Shown piece after piece: positions 35,924 to 36,365 of a stretch of DNA of 36,365 nt; the first letter of the stretch is position 1; every line of letters starts with the position of its first letter. The notes under the pieces were generated by a model. The model had not been told where the DNA came from. It did no database searches and saw only the letters and a list, made by a program, of their open reading frames with translations. Source of the DNA: Pilatotrama ljubarskyi (Eukaryota > Basidiomycota > Agaricomycetes > Polyporales > Polyporaceae); assembly GCA_022385805.1 (NCBI GenBank), contig MU277725.1:29807-66171 (forward strand), in the 5' to 3' direction. The translations under genes were made by a program, and so were the position numbers.

Positions 35924-36226
35924 ATGCCTCCCACCGACGAGAAACGCAAGTTGTCCGTGTTTTCTGATACCGAGATCACTCGACTCCTCGCCTCTTTGGT
36001 CAGTTTTCAGGACAAGTCTCCCGATGTGTCAATTGAAGGTGACAAGGAGATCATCCACCTCGTCGACAAACTAAGAGACACATTGTCGCAGGTCAAGGTA
36101 TCAGTCCATTCTCTTGTCCCAGAAACACATACTGACGACTGATGGAAGCATTACCCATTCTCGTCGGCAACTGTTGACACCTTGGAGAGGGCGGGTGTTG
36201 TTCGTGTTGTCAAACTCGCCGCCTGA
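35924..36226 (+). CDS. Small uncharacterised protein, 2 exons, 83 aa
   Basis: I do not recognise it. Exon 1 is 35924-36097 (58 codons, phase 0) and exon 2 is 36149-36226 (25 codons plus TGA), with a 51-bp intron that has GTATCA at the donor and GGAAG at the acceptor. The ATG has a favourable context (CGCCATGC). The protein begins MPPTDEKRKLSVF and continues as charged amphipathic helices (TEITRLLASLVSFQ; KEIIHLVDKLRDTLSQVK), then HYPFSSATVDTLERAGVVRV. It has no signal peptide or membrane segment. The last part, with a conserved-looking aromatic start and an AGVVRVVKL strand, suggests a compact fold. The small size and clean splicing favour a real, possibly conserved basidiomycete gene. Confidence 0.6.
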
Positions 36227-36365
36227 CCCCTAAAATATCAACAATCCCACCGCTCTTGCCAAGCACGCAGCACGATACCGTGCTATGCTTGCGGAGGGTG
36301 CATGTTGAGCAGGGCTTGGCATGCAGCGGAAAGCCCGCTAGGCTCAGCTTACCTGTGGAGCACTT
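36227..36365. other. Window edge; possible 5' splice site of a minus-strand gene
   Basis: On the minus strand CACAG/GTAAGC near 36353 looks like an exon end and strong donor, so a minus-strand gene may begin beyond the window. Only about 13 bases of the possible exon are visible. Confidence 0.25.

Overview
The window is nuclear DNA of a filamentous basidiomycete, most likely an Agaricomycete (mushroom or polypore lineage). Genes are split by many 41-65 bp GT..AG introns. The gene content (nibrin with the Mre11-binding motif, a KDM4-type JmjN/JmjC/ePHD demethylase, a CAP59/CMT1-type mannosyltransferase) is fungal, and several families in the left half are, from memory, expanded only in Agaricomycetes. 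All exon models were joined by hand and checked for reading phase; no database search was possible.

Layout. 1-9.1 kb holds members of expanded, transposon-like Agaricomycete families: a weak two-exon gene (1178-1874 +), a well-phased 270-aa gene (2947-3966 -), a large gene of the DTPVEILH / FATEGFESFNAVIR / CPVNVQHNC family (4321-7171 -) with an in-frame TGA, and a 3' gene fragment (7837-9043 +) with a frameshift. 9.3-15.2 kb is a repeat field without convincing genes: at least six copies of a 430-bp-class terminal-inverted-repeat element whose ends carry a CACGTG palindrome, a degenerate tandem array of about 120-195 bp units (9.84-10.88 kb), and a short telomere-like stretch. A truncated family ORF (15154-15731 -) ends 6 bp from one MITE copy. 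17361-20937 is a complete-ended pogo-type DNA transposon (25-bp terminal repeats, TA duplication, HTH-DDD transposase with one frameshift). A 245-bp MITE follows 8 bp later.

21.3-36.4 kb is ordinary gene-dense DNA. Four multi-exon genes lie head-to-tail on the minus strand: a CAP59-type mannosyltransferase (21359-23349), nibrin/Nbs1 (23568-27195), a KDM4-like histone demethylase (27529-31661), and a single-pass membrane protein with a duplicated ectodomain (32405-34347). Then come an intron-containing tRNA-Arg(CCG) (35523-35605 -) and a small two-exon gene of unknown function (35924-36226 +).

The genes do not form a pathway. Nibrin (double-strand-break repair and checkpoint signalling) and KDM4 (H3K9/H3K36 demethylation) both act on chromatin, but their adjacency is probably incidental. 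The main structural point is the sharp change near 21.2-21.3 kb from repeat-rich, decaying sequence to intact housekeeping genes.
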